DNA of 35,248 nt from a virus, in the IMG/VR virus record IMGVR_UViG_3300042564_001362, positions 1 to 35,248 of that record; one strand, written 5' to 3'. Below the pieces are notes generated by a model that saw only the letters and a program-made list of their open reading frames with translations, did not search any database and was not told the DNA's origin. Shown here in pieces: positions 24,716 to 31,859 of this stretch (positions are counted from its first letter, which is position 1; each line of letters starts with the position of its first letter). The position numbers and the translations under genes were made by a program.

Positions 24716-25837
24716 TTACGCAAAATCTTCTCTGGCTTTTGACGGGACCAACTTGGGCTCGCCTGCAGGTTTGACAATCAGGTCACCAAGAATATCTTGG
24801 AGGTGCCCCTTGCCCACTTGCTTTTCCAATTGTGCCACAGATTTTAAACTGGGTGTGGTGAATATATCATCAAACCCTGCTTTCTGCAACTTTTTCGCCG
24901 CATCCTCTTGCGCCTCTATTTTACGATTTGTGCTTGTCTGCCCCAACTCGTAACCAGTGGGCACTATGCCATGGTCCGTTGCCTGTGTCAACATGTAATC
25001 TTCAACGTCAGAAAGCCACTTGCGTGTCTTAGCCGCGTCTGAGAGTATCTTTATCAACTCGGTTTCTGACAGGAGCGCTGGCGCCTTGAAATCGGCCGCC
25101 GCGGCCACGTTGTTAAAGTCTGCTCGGGCCCTGCACTGTGACTTGGCCCTACAGAATTGACAGTGGCTTCCTGCCATAAACTCCCCTTGGCCGGCGTGTG
25201 CTTTTTTGGCCTTGGGTTTTACTACATGCACGGCCCAGTCTTGCAAACTTTCTAGCGTCACTGTTTCGGTGGTGATGCTGTCCAGTCGGGGTTGGTGAAT
25301 GGTGTATTCGACGTGGGTGATGTTTGGGTGCTCGTCCTTGTACTTGTACCAACCACCAAGGCCATACAGCCTCAGTTGCGGGTTGTCCGCGGCGTCTACC
25401 GGCACCCCCTTGCCGAATTTCAGGTCGATTACTCGAACCTTGTTCTCGCTCATTATGACCACGTCGGCGGTGCCGAACCCGTCAGGCACCCACTCACTGA
25501 AGTCCACTCGTTGCTCAAAGTAAGGGGTATCCCCCTCACCAATTTGCGAACGAACGTAGAGCACGTAGTTGTCTACATGCGCCTCAAAGTCTTCGTCGTA
25601 ATAGGGTGTTGCCTTGACCTCTGCAATGGCCTCGTTGTACTCCTTGGCCGTCATCTGTCCAAAATGCCGGCGTAGCTTGGCCTCTGCCATGGTGTGGGCT
25701 GTGGTGCCCTCTTGGCTGAAGTCGAACGCGCCTGCTTTTCGTTTAGGTTCGGGGAGTGACGCCTCTAGTCGCGCGCTGGGTGTACAAGACATCCATCGTT
25801 TGGACCCTGAGGCACTGAGTAGTGCATGTGTAGCGAT
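24716..25837 (-). CDS. DUF2800 Cas4-like PD-(D/E)XK nuclease with apparent ATC start
   Basis: A 373-residue protein if it starts at ATC 25837. That start follows AAGGAG by six bases and yields (M)ATHALLSASGSKRWMSCTP, the normal beginning of the DUF2800 family; the first ATG (25792) would remove HALLSASGSKRW. The nuclease core is GTADVV (Asp125) and VIDLKFGKG (Asp138, Lys140). Cys18 with Cys226, Cys229 and Cys235 (HCQFCRAKSQC) matches the four cysteines that hold an Fe-S cluster in Cas4/AddB-type nucleases. The family is usual in phage replication or recombination modules and probably trims DNA ends. Either ATC is used, or an ATG has been lost by mutation or sequencing error. A terminator lies just before the ribosome site. 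Confidence 0.88.
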   Translation of the reverse strand: MATHALLSASGSKRWMSCTPSARLEASLPEPKRKAGAFDFSQEGTTAHTMAEAKLRRHFGQMTAKEYNEAIAEVKATPYYDEDFEAHVDNYVLYVRSQIGEGDTPYFEQRVDFSEWVPDGFGTADVVIMSENKVRVIDLKFGKGVPVDAADNPQLRLYGLGGWYKYKDEHPNITHVEYTIHQPRLDSITTETVTLESLQDWAVHVVKPKAKKAHAGQGEFMAGSHCQFCRAKSQCRARADFNNVAAAADFKAPALLSETELIKILSDAAKTRKWLSDVEDYMLTQATDHGIVPTGYELGQTSTNRKIEAQEDAAKKLQKAGFDDIFTTPSLKSVAQLEKQVGKGHLQDILGDLIVKPAGEPKLVPSKAREDFA

Positions 25838-25860
25838 GATGCTCTCCTTTATGCAAAGGT

Positions 25861-25882
25861 GAAAAAGCCCCTCTCGGGGCTT
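25861..25882 (-). terminator. Rho-independent terminator before the DUF2800 gene
   Basis: On the - strand AAGCCCC, loop GAGA and GGGGCTT run into a TTTTTC tract. The structure ends about 13 bases before the AAGGAG ribosome site of the DUF2800 nuclease gene. Confidence 0.85.
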
Positions 25883-25887
25883 ACGAA

Positions 25888-25917
25888 ACGTCGGAACTTA
25901 TTGCTAAGTGCCGACGT
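25888..25917 (-). repeat. Inverted repeat next to the terminator
   Basis: ACGTCGG and CCGACGT are exact complements; after one A-G mismatch the stem continues with ACTTA/TAAGT around a TTGC loop. It lies four bases after the stop codon of the small-terminase-like gene and five bases ahead of the terminator hairpin, so two hairpins stand in tandem. It has no T-run of its own. Confidence 0.75.
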
Positions 25918-25921
25918 ATTG

Positions 25922-26311
25922 TTACGCCGCTTTTTTAAGCGCCGTAATCAGGTCGGTAACTGCACCAGAAAAATCCAACACGACGTCCGCCTTGACTTCA
26001 AGCTTACTGCTCTTGTCGTCGCGGTAGTCAGAGGGGAATTGACCCCGTAGTGCTATCTCCGCCACCCTGCTGTTGAACGCCTTGTTCTCCACGTTAGCAA
26101 GCAACTGGGTTTCCCAGTAAGCCTGTGAGTGTGTGATGGCCATGTCCAGTGCTTCAGCAAACTCTGGGTGGTTTTTCTTAAACGTCTGCGCGGCCGCGGA
26201 ACTGATTCCGACGCTTGCAAACATCATTTTTTGGGACGCGCCTACCTTGCCCAACTCTATCAGTTGGTCGCACATCTCCGGTTTAAACTCGTATTTGGAT
26301 TTCGTTGCCAT
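25922..26311 (-). CDS. Small terminase subunit-like DNA-binding protein
   Basis: A 129-residue protein. The N-terminus, FKPEMCDQLIELGKVGAS followed by FASVGISSAAAQTFKKNHPE, reads as a helix-turn-helix as in phage small terminase subunits. FAEALDMAITHSQAYWETQL and a C-terminal DYRDDKSS segment also fit that group. The small subunit recognises phage DNA and guides the large subunit in packaging. Here it is on the replication strand rather than beside a large terminase gene, which is not in the window, so another DNA-binding role is possible. A 21-base motif also found before the gene at 10035 lies about 35 bases upstream. Confidence 0.6.
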   Translation of the reverse strand: MATKSKYEFKPEMCDQLIELGKVGASQKMMFASVGISSAAAQTFKKNHPEFAEALDMAITHSQAYWETQLLANVENKAFNSRVAEIALRGQFPSDYRDDKSSKLEVKADVVLDFSGAVTDLITALKKAA

Positions 26312-26329
26312 GGTGTATACCTTATATTC

Positions 26330-26347
26330 AAGGCCTAAAAAGGCCTT
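26330..26347. repeat. Inverted repeat AAGGCCT-AAAA-AGGCCTT
   Basis: A perfect 7-base inverted repeat with an AAAA spacer between the gene ending at 26360 and the small-terminase-like gene. On the + strand TTTCC follows, on the - strand GAATATAAGG, so it is not a clear terminator in either direction. It touches the 21-base motif at 26347-26367. Confidence 0.85.
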
Positions 26348-26367
26348 TCCTATATAGAATTACCCAT
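26347..26367 (-). promoter_or_regulatory. 21-base intergenic motif, candidate promoter, copy 2
   Basis: On the - strand this reads ATGGGTAATTCT, A, TATAGGAA, differing by one base from the copy at 9993-10013. It overlaps the stop codon of the gene that ends at 26360 (GGG TAA) and faces the small-terminase-like gene, about 35 bases before its ATG. Confidence 0.4.
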
Positions 26368-26551
26368 TTTGCGAGGGCTTTTCGACCTTCTGCACCTGAG
26401 TATTTGCGTCTCGCACCTGTGCACGGGCCTTTGCCTCACGTAATGCCTCGTTTACCACCAATCGTGTCACCGCTCCGGCCATTTCCTGAATGCGTTGCTC
26501 TTTTGGTTTTACGCCCAAAGATGTTAATAAATTTGTTGCTTCGTTTGCCAT
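26360..26551 (-). CDS. Small hypothetical protein
   Basis: A 63-residue helical protein, rich in Ala, Glu, Arg and Val. Its ATG overlaps the previous stop (TAATG) and follows AAAGGA, so translation is coupled. It starts MANEATNLLTSLGVKPKEQR and has a long predicted helix through TRLVVNEALREAKARAQVRD. I do not recognise a family. It precedes the small-terminase-like gene. Confidence 0.7.
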   Translation of the reverse strand: MANEATNLLTSLGVKPKEQRIQEMAGAVTRLVVNEALREAKARAQVRDANTQVQKVEKPSQNG

Positions 26552-26745
26552 TATGCTAATCCTTTTGTTTGCTGTTCTCTAAACTTGCGTAAATCTCGCA
26601 ATATGAAATCATGCTCTTCTTCGTTCTCAAAGTGCCATATTGACAGCACGTCTTGATCTTTCTCGAACATGGGGTGCTTGGCGTCAACCTGAACGTCTAT
26701 TGTAGGCCATCCTTGTTTAACATACTCCACTATGTATCCATTCAC
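26551..26745 (-). CDS. Small hypothetical protein
   Basis: A 64-residue acidic protein, coupled by overlaps on both sides (ATGA upstream, TAATG downstream). It contains FENEEEHDFILRDLRKFREQ near the C-terminus and a short beta-like start (MNGYIVEYVKQGWPTIDVQV). No family recognised. Confidence 0.7.
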   Translation of the reverse strand: MNGYIVEYVKQGWPTIDVQVDAKHPMFEKDQDVLSIWHFENEEEHDFILRDLRKFREQQTKGLA

Positions 26746-27038
26746 AATTTTAACTCCTTTCGTATTTTAGCAACCGCCGCCGCAAAATGGTAGCGCCAGT
26801 ATTTTTGGGTTACTGCCAAATCGTGGTAGTTGTACCCTGACAGGTGCGCCTCAATGATTTCCCTCTGTTGTGGGGACAGCTTTTCCGCCACGACGTTGTA
26901 CACGTCTTGGATGGTGTCTGGCCCCCACGGCGCCCAACCCATGCCGCCGGTGGTAGGTTCGGAGGACGAATCCTCGTGCTCAAGAGGATCCGGCTCTTCG
27001 TCTGAAAGCCTGCGGATGGTGGCGTTTACTTTGATCAT
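26742..27038 (-). CDS. Small protein with sigma-region-4-like helix-turn-helix
   Basis: A 98-residue protein whose ATG overlaps the stop of the helicase gene. The first 50 residues are acidic and probably disordered (DEEPDPLEHEDSSSEP, then a Gly/Trp segment). Residues about 54-98, LSPQQREIIEAHLSGYNYHD and the following helix ending AAAVAKIRKELKL, have the shape of sigma factor region 4: LSPxQREII, a Gly-Tyr-Asn turn, then a recognition helix and a basic end. It could bind DNA and steer host RNA polymerase. There is no region 2, so it is not a full sigma factor. It may instead be a general HTH protein. Confidence 0.55.
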   Translation of the reverse strand: MIKVNATIRRLSDEEPDPLEHEDSSSEPTTGGMGWAPWGPDTIQDVYNVVAEKLSPQQREIIEAHLSGYNYHDLAVTQKYWRYHFAAAVAKIRKELKL

Positions 27039-28372
27039 TGAAGTTTGAGCGCGTTCATTAACGCGTTTTGCATATCGATCTTCCCTTCTAGCACGTCCAT
27101 GACCTGACTGTCAATACTTTTTTGCATGGTCAGGTGATGAATAATTACAGGCTTTTCTTGCCCCTGCCGGAACAGGCGCGCGTTGGCTTGTAGGTAGTCT
27201 TCACTGGACCATGGCAGGTCAAACCAAACGATCTGTGCCGTGTCACCCACGTTGCACTGCAGGTTCAGGCCGATGCCCACGCTTTTAGGGTGGCAAAGTA
27301 GCACTGGGACCTTACCAGAACGCCATAGAGCGATTGTTTTCTCGTCGTCAGGGCTGAGTAGCACCGCGTCAGGAAAAACGCCCTGAAGCCGTTTTAGGCT
27401 GTGTTTGAAGTTGTAGAACACAATGGTTGGCGTGTCGTCCAACATGTCGGTCAGGTATTCCAGTTTGGTGTCATGGATGTGCACCACCTCTTTGGTCTCT
27501 GAGTAGATTGCCCCCGCGGTCATTTGCAGTAGTTTGCCCGTCAGGACCCCTGCCGACGCCGCGGTCAGGGTCTCTGCGTCCACCTCCACCACCATCTCTT
27601 TGCGCATGGTGTTGTAGGCCTGTTTGGGGCCCTTCTCCCACTCAATGGTGTGCACAATGTCCTGACGCTGTGGCATGGTCAGATAGTCCTCCTTGCGCAG
27701 GGACACGCAAATGTCCCCAATCAGGGCGTCAATCTGCTCCTTTGCGTTTGGTCTTAGCTTCCAACTCCAGACCATCCCCGTTCTGCGATCCCTTGTGTCG
27801 GGCTCGAAGAACTTCTCCTTGTAGGAAGTCATCGATTTCCCTAATCGTTGGCCCAAATCCAATATGCCGACTTGGGTCCATAGGTCTAGGTACGACTTCG
27901 GGGTTGGTGTTCCTGTCAGGATGTACCTGTGCTCGAAGTTCTTCAATTGTCCTTTCAAGGTCTTCCATCTCTTGGACGATGGATTCTTGAATCTGCTTGA
28001 TTCGTCGATCACTAACGTCTGCCATCGCGGCAACGAGGCTTGCTCGAAAAGCCACACCACGTTCTCGACATTGATCAAATACACGCTCGAATCGCTCTGC
28101 AACGCTTTCATGCGCTCCTGTGGTGTTCCCACAATGAGGGCAAACTTCATCTTCTCTGTGTGCGTCCAATTTTCTGCCTCCTGTTTCCAAACGTTTTTAA
28201 TGACGGCCTTTGGCCCAATAATCAGCGTCTTGCCCTCAAGTTGGCTGAGTATCGTCAGGGCCGTTATCGTCTTGCCCAGTCCCATGTCCATCAGCAGTCC
28301 CATGTGCGGCTGAGTCTTGCTCTCCTGCACTAGGCGCTGTTGGTAGGGGTGTAAATTTTTTAATGTCAACAT
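27035..28372 (-). CDS. SNF2-type DEAD/H-box DNA helicase
   Basis: A 445-residue superfamily 2 protein. Start ATG at 28372 overlaps the preceding stop (TGATG); a TTG three bases earlier is less likely. Motifs seen: Q-like HPYQQRLV (8-15), Walker A DMGLGKT (29-35), Ia-like IIGPKAVIKNVWKQE, motif II DESSRFKN (123-130), motif III LTGTPTP, motif V-like GIGLNLQ, and motif VI QANARLFRQGQ. Family proteins remodel or translocate on duplex DNA with ATP. In phages of this type it sits in the replication cluster and probably assists replication or recombination. All motor motifs look intact. Confidence 0.92.
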   Translation of the reverse strand: MLTLKNLHPYQQRLVQESKTQPHMGLLMDMGLGKTITALTILSQLEGKTLIIGPKAVIKNVWKQEAENWTHTEKMKFALIVGTPQERMKALQSDSSVYLINVENVVWLFEQASLPRWQTLVIDESSRFKNPSSKRWKTLKGQLKNFEHRYILTGTPTPKSYLDLWTQVGILDLGQRLGKSMTSYKEKFFEPDTRDRRTGMVWSWKLRPNAKEQIDALIGDICVSLRKEDYLTMPQRQDIVHTIEWEKGPKQAYNTMRKEMVVEVDAETLTAASAGVLTGKLLQMTAGAIYSETKEVVHIHDTKLEYLTDMLDDTPTIVFYNFKHSLKRLQGVFPDAVLLSPDDEKTIALWRSGKVPVLLCHPKSVGIGLNLQCNVGDTAQIVWFDLPWSSEDYLQANARLFRQGQEKPVIIHHLTMQKSIDSQVMDVLEGKIDMQNALMNALKLQ

Positions 28373-28854
28373 CAATAGCCTGCTCTTTCCCTTGCTGTAA
28401 CGTCGTTAATAATGCGATGACGCGTGGGGCGAGTGATGTAGGTATTTGCAGGGTCGCCAATTGGGGGCGGTCGTGCACCTCCATTATTTACCTCCTTTAT
28501 TTTTTCGTGTGTCCAGTCTGCAACCTTGTACAACTCGTCTTGGGTTGCGTTTGATTTGATTGTGTTTGCTCTGTTGCTTAACCATGCCACGTTGCCTTTG
28601 ACATACCCCTTTTCAGGAATGATTTTGTCTAGGCTCGGTGAATCAGGGCCGCTCGATCCCACAGTGCCCGACTGCCCATAGCCCCAAAGAATCTTGGTCC
28701 TGAACACCGGACAGTATTCCGGCGCGATTGCACACAGGTAACTATGGTCCAACTCAAATGGAATACCTGCGGCAGTGGCGCGTCGTTTAACGTTATACAT
28801 TGTTTTGGCAATGTGTATACGTTTTTTAATTTCGTGGGCTTCGTCGTCTGTCAT
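28372..28854 (-). CDS. HNH-like endonuclease family protein
   Basis: A 160-residue protein whose ATG overlaps the stop of the VRR-NUC gene (ATGA). The core SPSLDKIIPEKGYVKGNVAW with LSNRANTIKSNATQDELYKV is the pattern of small phage HNH proteins (SLDRI-x-GY-x-GNV-x-N-x-K). Upstream, FELDHSYLCAIAPEYCPVF has two cysteines that may bind metal. The usual first His of HNH is not clear, so activity is uncertain. The C-terminal 40 residues (TRPTRHRIINDVTARERAGY) are basic. Confidence 0.6.
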   Translation of the reverse strand: MTDDEAHEIKKRIHIAKTMYNVKRRATAAGIPFELDHSYLCAIAPEYCPVFRTKILWGYGQSGTVGSSGPDSPSLDKIIPEKGYVKGNVAWLSNRANTIKSNATQDELYKVADWTHEKIKEVNNGGARPPPIGDPANTYITRPTRHRIINDVTARERAGY

Positions 28855-29123
28855 AGTTGGTCAACGAACTCGTCTACTTCTTGCTCGCTCGCCAAGACGT
28901 GCGTGAACACCCCATGGGTCAGAAGAATCTTGTGCATCAATTCTTGCCTCGCGCTTAGTTTTCCCTTTAGGTCTTTCAACTCCACTGGGATCACCTTGCT
29001 CTTGTAAAACACTAGCCGGTCCGGCACCCCCGTCATCGACGGGCTTACCCACTTCAGGCATAGGCCACCCTTCTCCTTCACTTTTTTTACCAACCTTTGT
29101 TCGATTTTCTTTTCGTTTTGCAA
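28851..29123 (-). CDS. VRR-NUC domain nuclease
   Basis: A 90-residue stand-alone VRR-NUC protein. GGLCLKWVSPSMTGVPDRLV, then VIPVELKDLKGKLSARQELM, gives the motif: PD (GVPDRL), the ExK of VELK, and the conserved Gln of ARQ. Such nucleases cut branched DNA, as in FAN1 and phage resolvase-like proteins. No ATG is present; TTG at 29123 has GGAGG nine bases upstream and is preferred over TTG at 29132, which is one base from GGAGG. Nearly the whole gene lies inside the 3' part of the HExxH protein gene in another frame on the same strand. Confidence 0.88.
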   Translation of the reverse strand: MQNEKKIEQRLVKKVKEKGGLCLKWVSPSMTGVPDRLVFYKSKVIPVELKDLKGKLSARQELMHKILLTHGVFTHVLASEQEVDEFVDQL

Positions 29124-29514
29124 TTTTGGCAACCTCCACTAAACAGGCCGTGAACATTTGACGCACCAACCATTCGGTCAGGTACGCCCGAGACTCTTCA
29201 CCAAAATCCTCCACGTCTTCGCCAATGTGTTCGAGCACCCGCGCCACCACGTGTGTGGCCTCGTGGGCCACCACGCTGGCCAGCAGGGCCGCGTTGTCAA
29301 CACACTCGATCAGGTTGAACACCACGATGACAATAGCCTCTTTTGGTGTAGAGAAGCTGTGTGTCTCCGCGATGCCCAACTCTAGTGGCGCCATGTCGGG
29401 TTGTGCTGTGATGCCGTGGTCCTTCAACACTTTGTAGAACGCCTGTGATGTAAAGCACATCTTTACAGGCACCGGAAAGAAACCAACATCCACATGAAAA
29501 TATGCGTTGCTCAA
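28861..29514 (-). CDS. HExxH metalloprotease-like phage protein with overlapping C-terminal extension
   Basis: A 217-residue protein whose ATG overlaps the primase stop (ATGA). Residues 1-128 form the recognisable part: AHEATHVVARVLEHIGED (His84, Glu85, His88) with Glu106/Glu107 downstream, as in small zinc-metalloprotease-like phage proteins of unknown substrate. From about residue 130 the frame runs through the VRR-NUC gene and codes a basic, low-complexity tail (KRKENRTKVGKKSEGEGWP and beyond, ending RARSRRVR). Such a tail is typical of sequence read out of frame. The N-terminal gene is well supported; whether the tail is made, or a stop has been lost, is open. Confidence 0.7.
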   Translation of the reverse strand: MSNAYFHVDVGFFPVPVKMCFTSQAFYKVLKDHGITAQPDMAPLELGIAETHSFSTPKEAIVIVVFNLIECVDNAALLASVVAHEATHVVARVLEHIGEDVEDFGEESRAYLTEWLVRQMFTACLVEVAKIAKRKENRTKVGKKSEGEGWPMPEVGKPVDDGGAGPASVLQEQGDPSGVERPKGKTKREARIDAQDSSDPWGVHARLGERARSRRVR

Positions 29515-31826
29515 AATATCTCCTCCCGTTCAAAGTTGCTGATACTGTCCACGTACTTCTGTGCCTTCGGTTTAAGCTTGATGCCAAGGTAAACGTTGGC
29601 CAACTCACCATCAACACGAAGCCTGCTTGCTGTCACGCGGTGGTCCTGCGTTGCCGCAAGAAACCTACGCTTGAACGCCATGTCACTTCCGGGCGGTATG
29701 TTCTTTGCAGTGGCCCATTTGCGCCAACAAATAAACACGTCGTCCTTCATTGCCTTGGCATCTAGGTCATAGTCCAGTGCGTCTGTAACGAACGACCCGA
29801 TAGGGTTACCTAACTCCTCCATCAACTCCAGTAACTCGCGCCCTGTTGTTGGTTGTTGGAACCGCTGACCCTCGCGCGCCATGCGTCGTTGCTGTCCTGC
29901 AATGGCCCAGTTAAAAATGGCAGGCAACTCTTTGGCCAACTTGTCGGCCAACAGTGTGTCCTCTTTGCCGTAGAAACTATTGCTCATCTTCAGCACAATC
30001 ATGCGTCCTGTTAACGCGTTTGAGTTTTCTGTTAACTGCAAGGCCTCGTTAGAGTAGATCACAATGCGCGTTGGCAAATAACCACTCCAAGCTTCCTTGT
30101 TTTTTCTGTTCACAGTCACAGTATCCCCGCCAACAATCCGGAGCAACTGGCTCACTACAGCACCCCTGTTGCGCTCCGGTGCTCGTGCGTCCGTGAAACT
30201 CGCTAGCAGTTTTCCTAGCCATGGTTGAAGTCCAAAAGTATCGCATAACTCATCCAGTTGTGGCGCTACTGTGTTGTGTTGCCCCAAGAGGCTTACGAGC
30301 ACCTTGTTAATCGTTCCCTTGCCAGAGCGGCGCGGTCCTATGATGTTAAAGAATTTCTGCTGTGTTGAATCACCGCTCAGAATGTAGCCGAACATCTCCT
30401 GCAGGCAGGTAATGCTCTCAGGGTCGTCGTTCCAAATGTCCTGCAAGAAACGCTCCCACGTCGGGCACGTCGCGTCAGGGTCGTAAGCAAACGGCAAACT
30501 GTTCTGCGTGAAAAACCCCAAGCTGTGGGGTATCAGCAGGTTTTGCTCGGTGTGAAAAATGCCGTTCTCAAGCGACACCAGTTTGCTTGGGTCTGGCCTG
30601 TTGTTCCCGTACCCCTCAAGCCACACCGGTGGTTTGGTGTTAGCCGTGTTGGGTAGGTGGGTGACTGCGTGCACCGCGTCTAGGATCGCAGACACGTGCG
30701 CAGGCGTCGGGTTAAACGGCATCAGGTTTTGCTTCTTGTCGTACTTCTTGCACCGGTCCAAAAACGTGTACAGCAGGGACCGCACTGTGGCCTCCTCAAT
30801 GTCTTGGTAGTGTGTGCCCTTGTACTGGAACATGTCGTTTGCGTACGTGGTCAGCGACGTGCCTTCTTCGCACGTGAACTGACTGGCCAAAAACTCTTTG
30901 GCGTGGTTCAGCGGGCCACCCGTGAGCACCTTCTCCCCGTTGGCCACCACCGCGGCCTCTTTAGTCTTGTTGACCTTAAACACCAGTGAACGCAGTGTGG
31001 TGCCACCAGTGCCGCCGAAGCTGTCCCACTTGGCCGCGCACTGCCCTGCCGCGTATGACCCGCAGGCCCCGTCGTTATCAGACCACCGGTCCCACAACTC
31101 CAGTGCCTCGTAGTCACCACCGAACTGGTGGTGTAGGGCCATGCCCACCGCCAACCACTCTGTGTAGCCACAGTCGGGGTCTAGCAGGGTCAGCAGGTCG
31201 GTCTCAACACGTGCCAAGTCCCACCCGTCCAGTGGTGGGCTGTAGTCCGCAAACGAATCGCCCGAGCGGTAACTGCGACGTGCAGGCACGATGTGTTGCA
31301 GGTCCTGCTCTTGGTCGGGAATGGTGCCACCAAGTGTGTGGCCGGTCACTGTAAAGTAACGGCCCTTGGGGTAGATTTCGAGACCCTTCTCGTGGTCGAC
31401 GTGCGCGGCATTCAACTGCGCGCGTGTAAAGATTTTGATGCCGGTGCCTGAGGGGCTGACCTCTGCGTAGCCTAGGACCGCGTCTTTAATGGACTGCGCC
31501 TCAGGCGTAAGAGACGTTGGACCCTGAACGGCATCCACGCAGTCGTCCAAGTCAATGCCCATGATGCCGTCGCTACCATCAAAGACAAAGCCAACACCAT
31601 CGAAGCGACCTGTTTGATAAGCCTCTTGTGCATGTAAAAAGTCACACCATGTTGTTGGGTTTGTGGAACTTGCTGACGACCCATTTGACTGCAGTGGTAA
31701 TTTTGACCACCGCTTGTTCGACTCTTCCCCAACCTCGACTAACCTCCACAAAACCCAACGGGAGATTTTCTTGAGGCTGATCGGGATGTTCTCGAATTGA
31801 ACCGCTAGTGCTGTTGGTTTGTTCAT
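29511..31826 (-). CDS. Primase-polymerase/SF3 helicase replication protein
   Basis: A 771-residue fusion. The N-terminal part has GVGFVFDGSDGIMGIDLDD (catalytic-type Asp92, Asp94) and SPSGTGIKIF (124-133), as in archaeo-eukaryotic primase (prim-pol) domains. Residues about 200-275, with WLAVGMALHHQFGGDYEAL and LWDRWSD, fit a PriCT-2 linker domain. From about 400 a D5-type N-terminal region leads to an SF3 helicase: Walker A GPRRSGKGT (497-505) and the following LLASFTDAR and IVIYSNEALQL motifs. It would prime and unwind DNA at the replication fork. The ATG at 31826 is behind AAAGGCG and follows the membrane protein gene by 33 bases. Confidence 0.9.
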   Translation of the reverse strand: MNKPTALAVQFENIPISLKKISRWVLWRLVEVGEESNKRWSKLPLQSNGSSASSTNPTTWCDFLHAQEAYQTGRFDGVGFVFDGSDGIMGIDLDDCVDAVQGPTSLTPEAQSIKDAVLGYAEVSPSGTGIKIFTRAQLNAAHVDHEKGLEIYPKGRYFTVTGHTLGGTIPDQEQDLQHIVPARRSYRSGDSFADYSPPLDGWDLARVETDLLTLLDPDCGYTEWLAVGMALHHQFGGDYEALELWDRWSDNDGACGSYAAGQCAAKWDSFGGTGGTTLRSLVFKVNKTKEAAVVANGEKVLTGGPLNHAKEFLASQFTCEEGTSLTTYANDMFQYKGTHYQDIEEATVRSLLYTFLDRCKKYDKKQNLMPFNPTPAHVSAILDAVHAVTHLPNTANTKPPVWLEGYGNNRPDPSKLVSLENGIFHTEQNLLIPHSLGFFTQNSLPFAYDPDATCPTWERFLQDIWNDDPESITCLQEMFGYILSGDSTQQKFFNIIGPRRSGKGTINKVLVSLLGQHNTVAPQLDELCDTFGLQPWLGKLLASFTDARAPERNRGAVVSQLLRIVGGDTVTVNRKNKEAWSGYLPTRIVIYSNEALQLTENSNALTGRMIVLKMSNSFYGKEDTLLADKLAKELPAIFNWAIAGQQRRMAREGQRFQQPTTGRELLELMEELGNPIGSFVTDALDYDLDAKAMKDDVFICWRKWATAKNIPPGSDMAFKRRFLAATQDHRVTASRLRVDGELANVYLGIKLKPKAQKYVDSISNFEREEIF

Positions 31827-31859
31827 GTGTTTGCGCCTTTGTGTTTGGTGAATAGTTTA

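Noticed and set aside
27729-28190. A 153-codon open frame inside the helicase gene, same strand, with a CPHCG motif and a coiled-coil-like stretch
   Set aside because: It lies wholly over the helicase region holding motifs Ia to III, whose frame is clearly the coding one. No ribosome site was noted; the zinc-like motif looks accidental.
28236-28484. An 82-codon frame across the HNH-like/helicase junction
   Set aside because: It overlaps the ends of two well-supported coupled genes in a third frame and has a low-complexity C-terminus.
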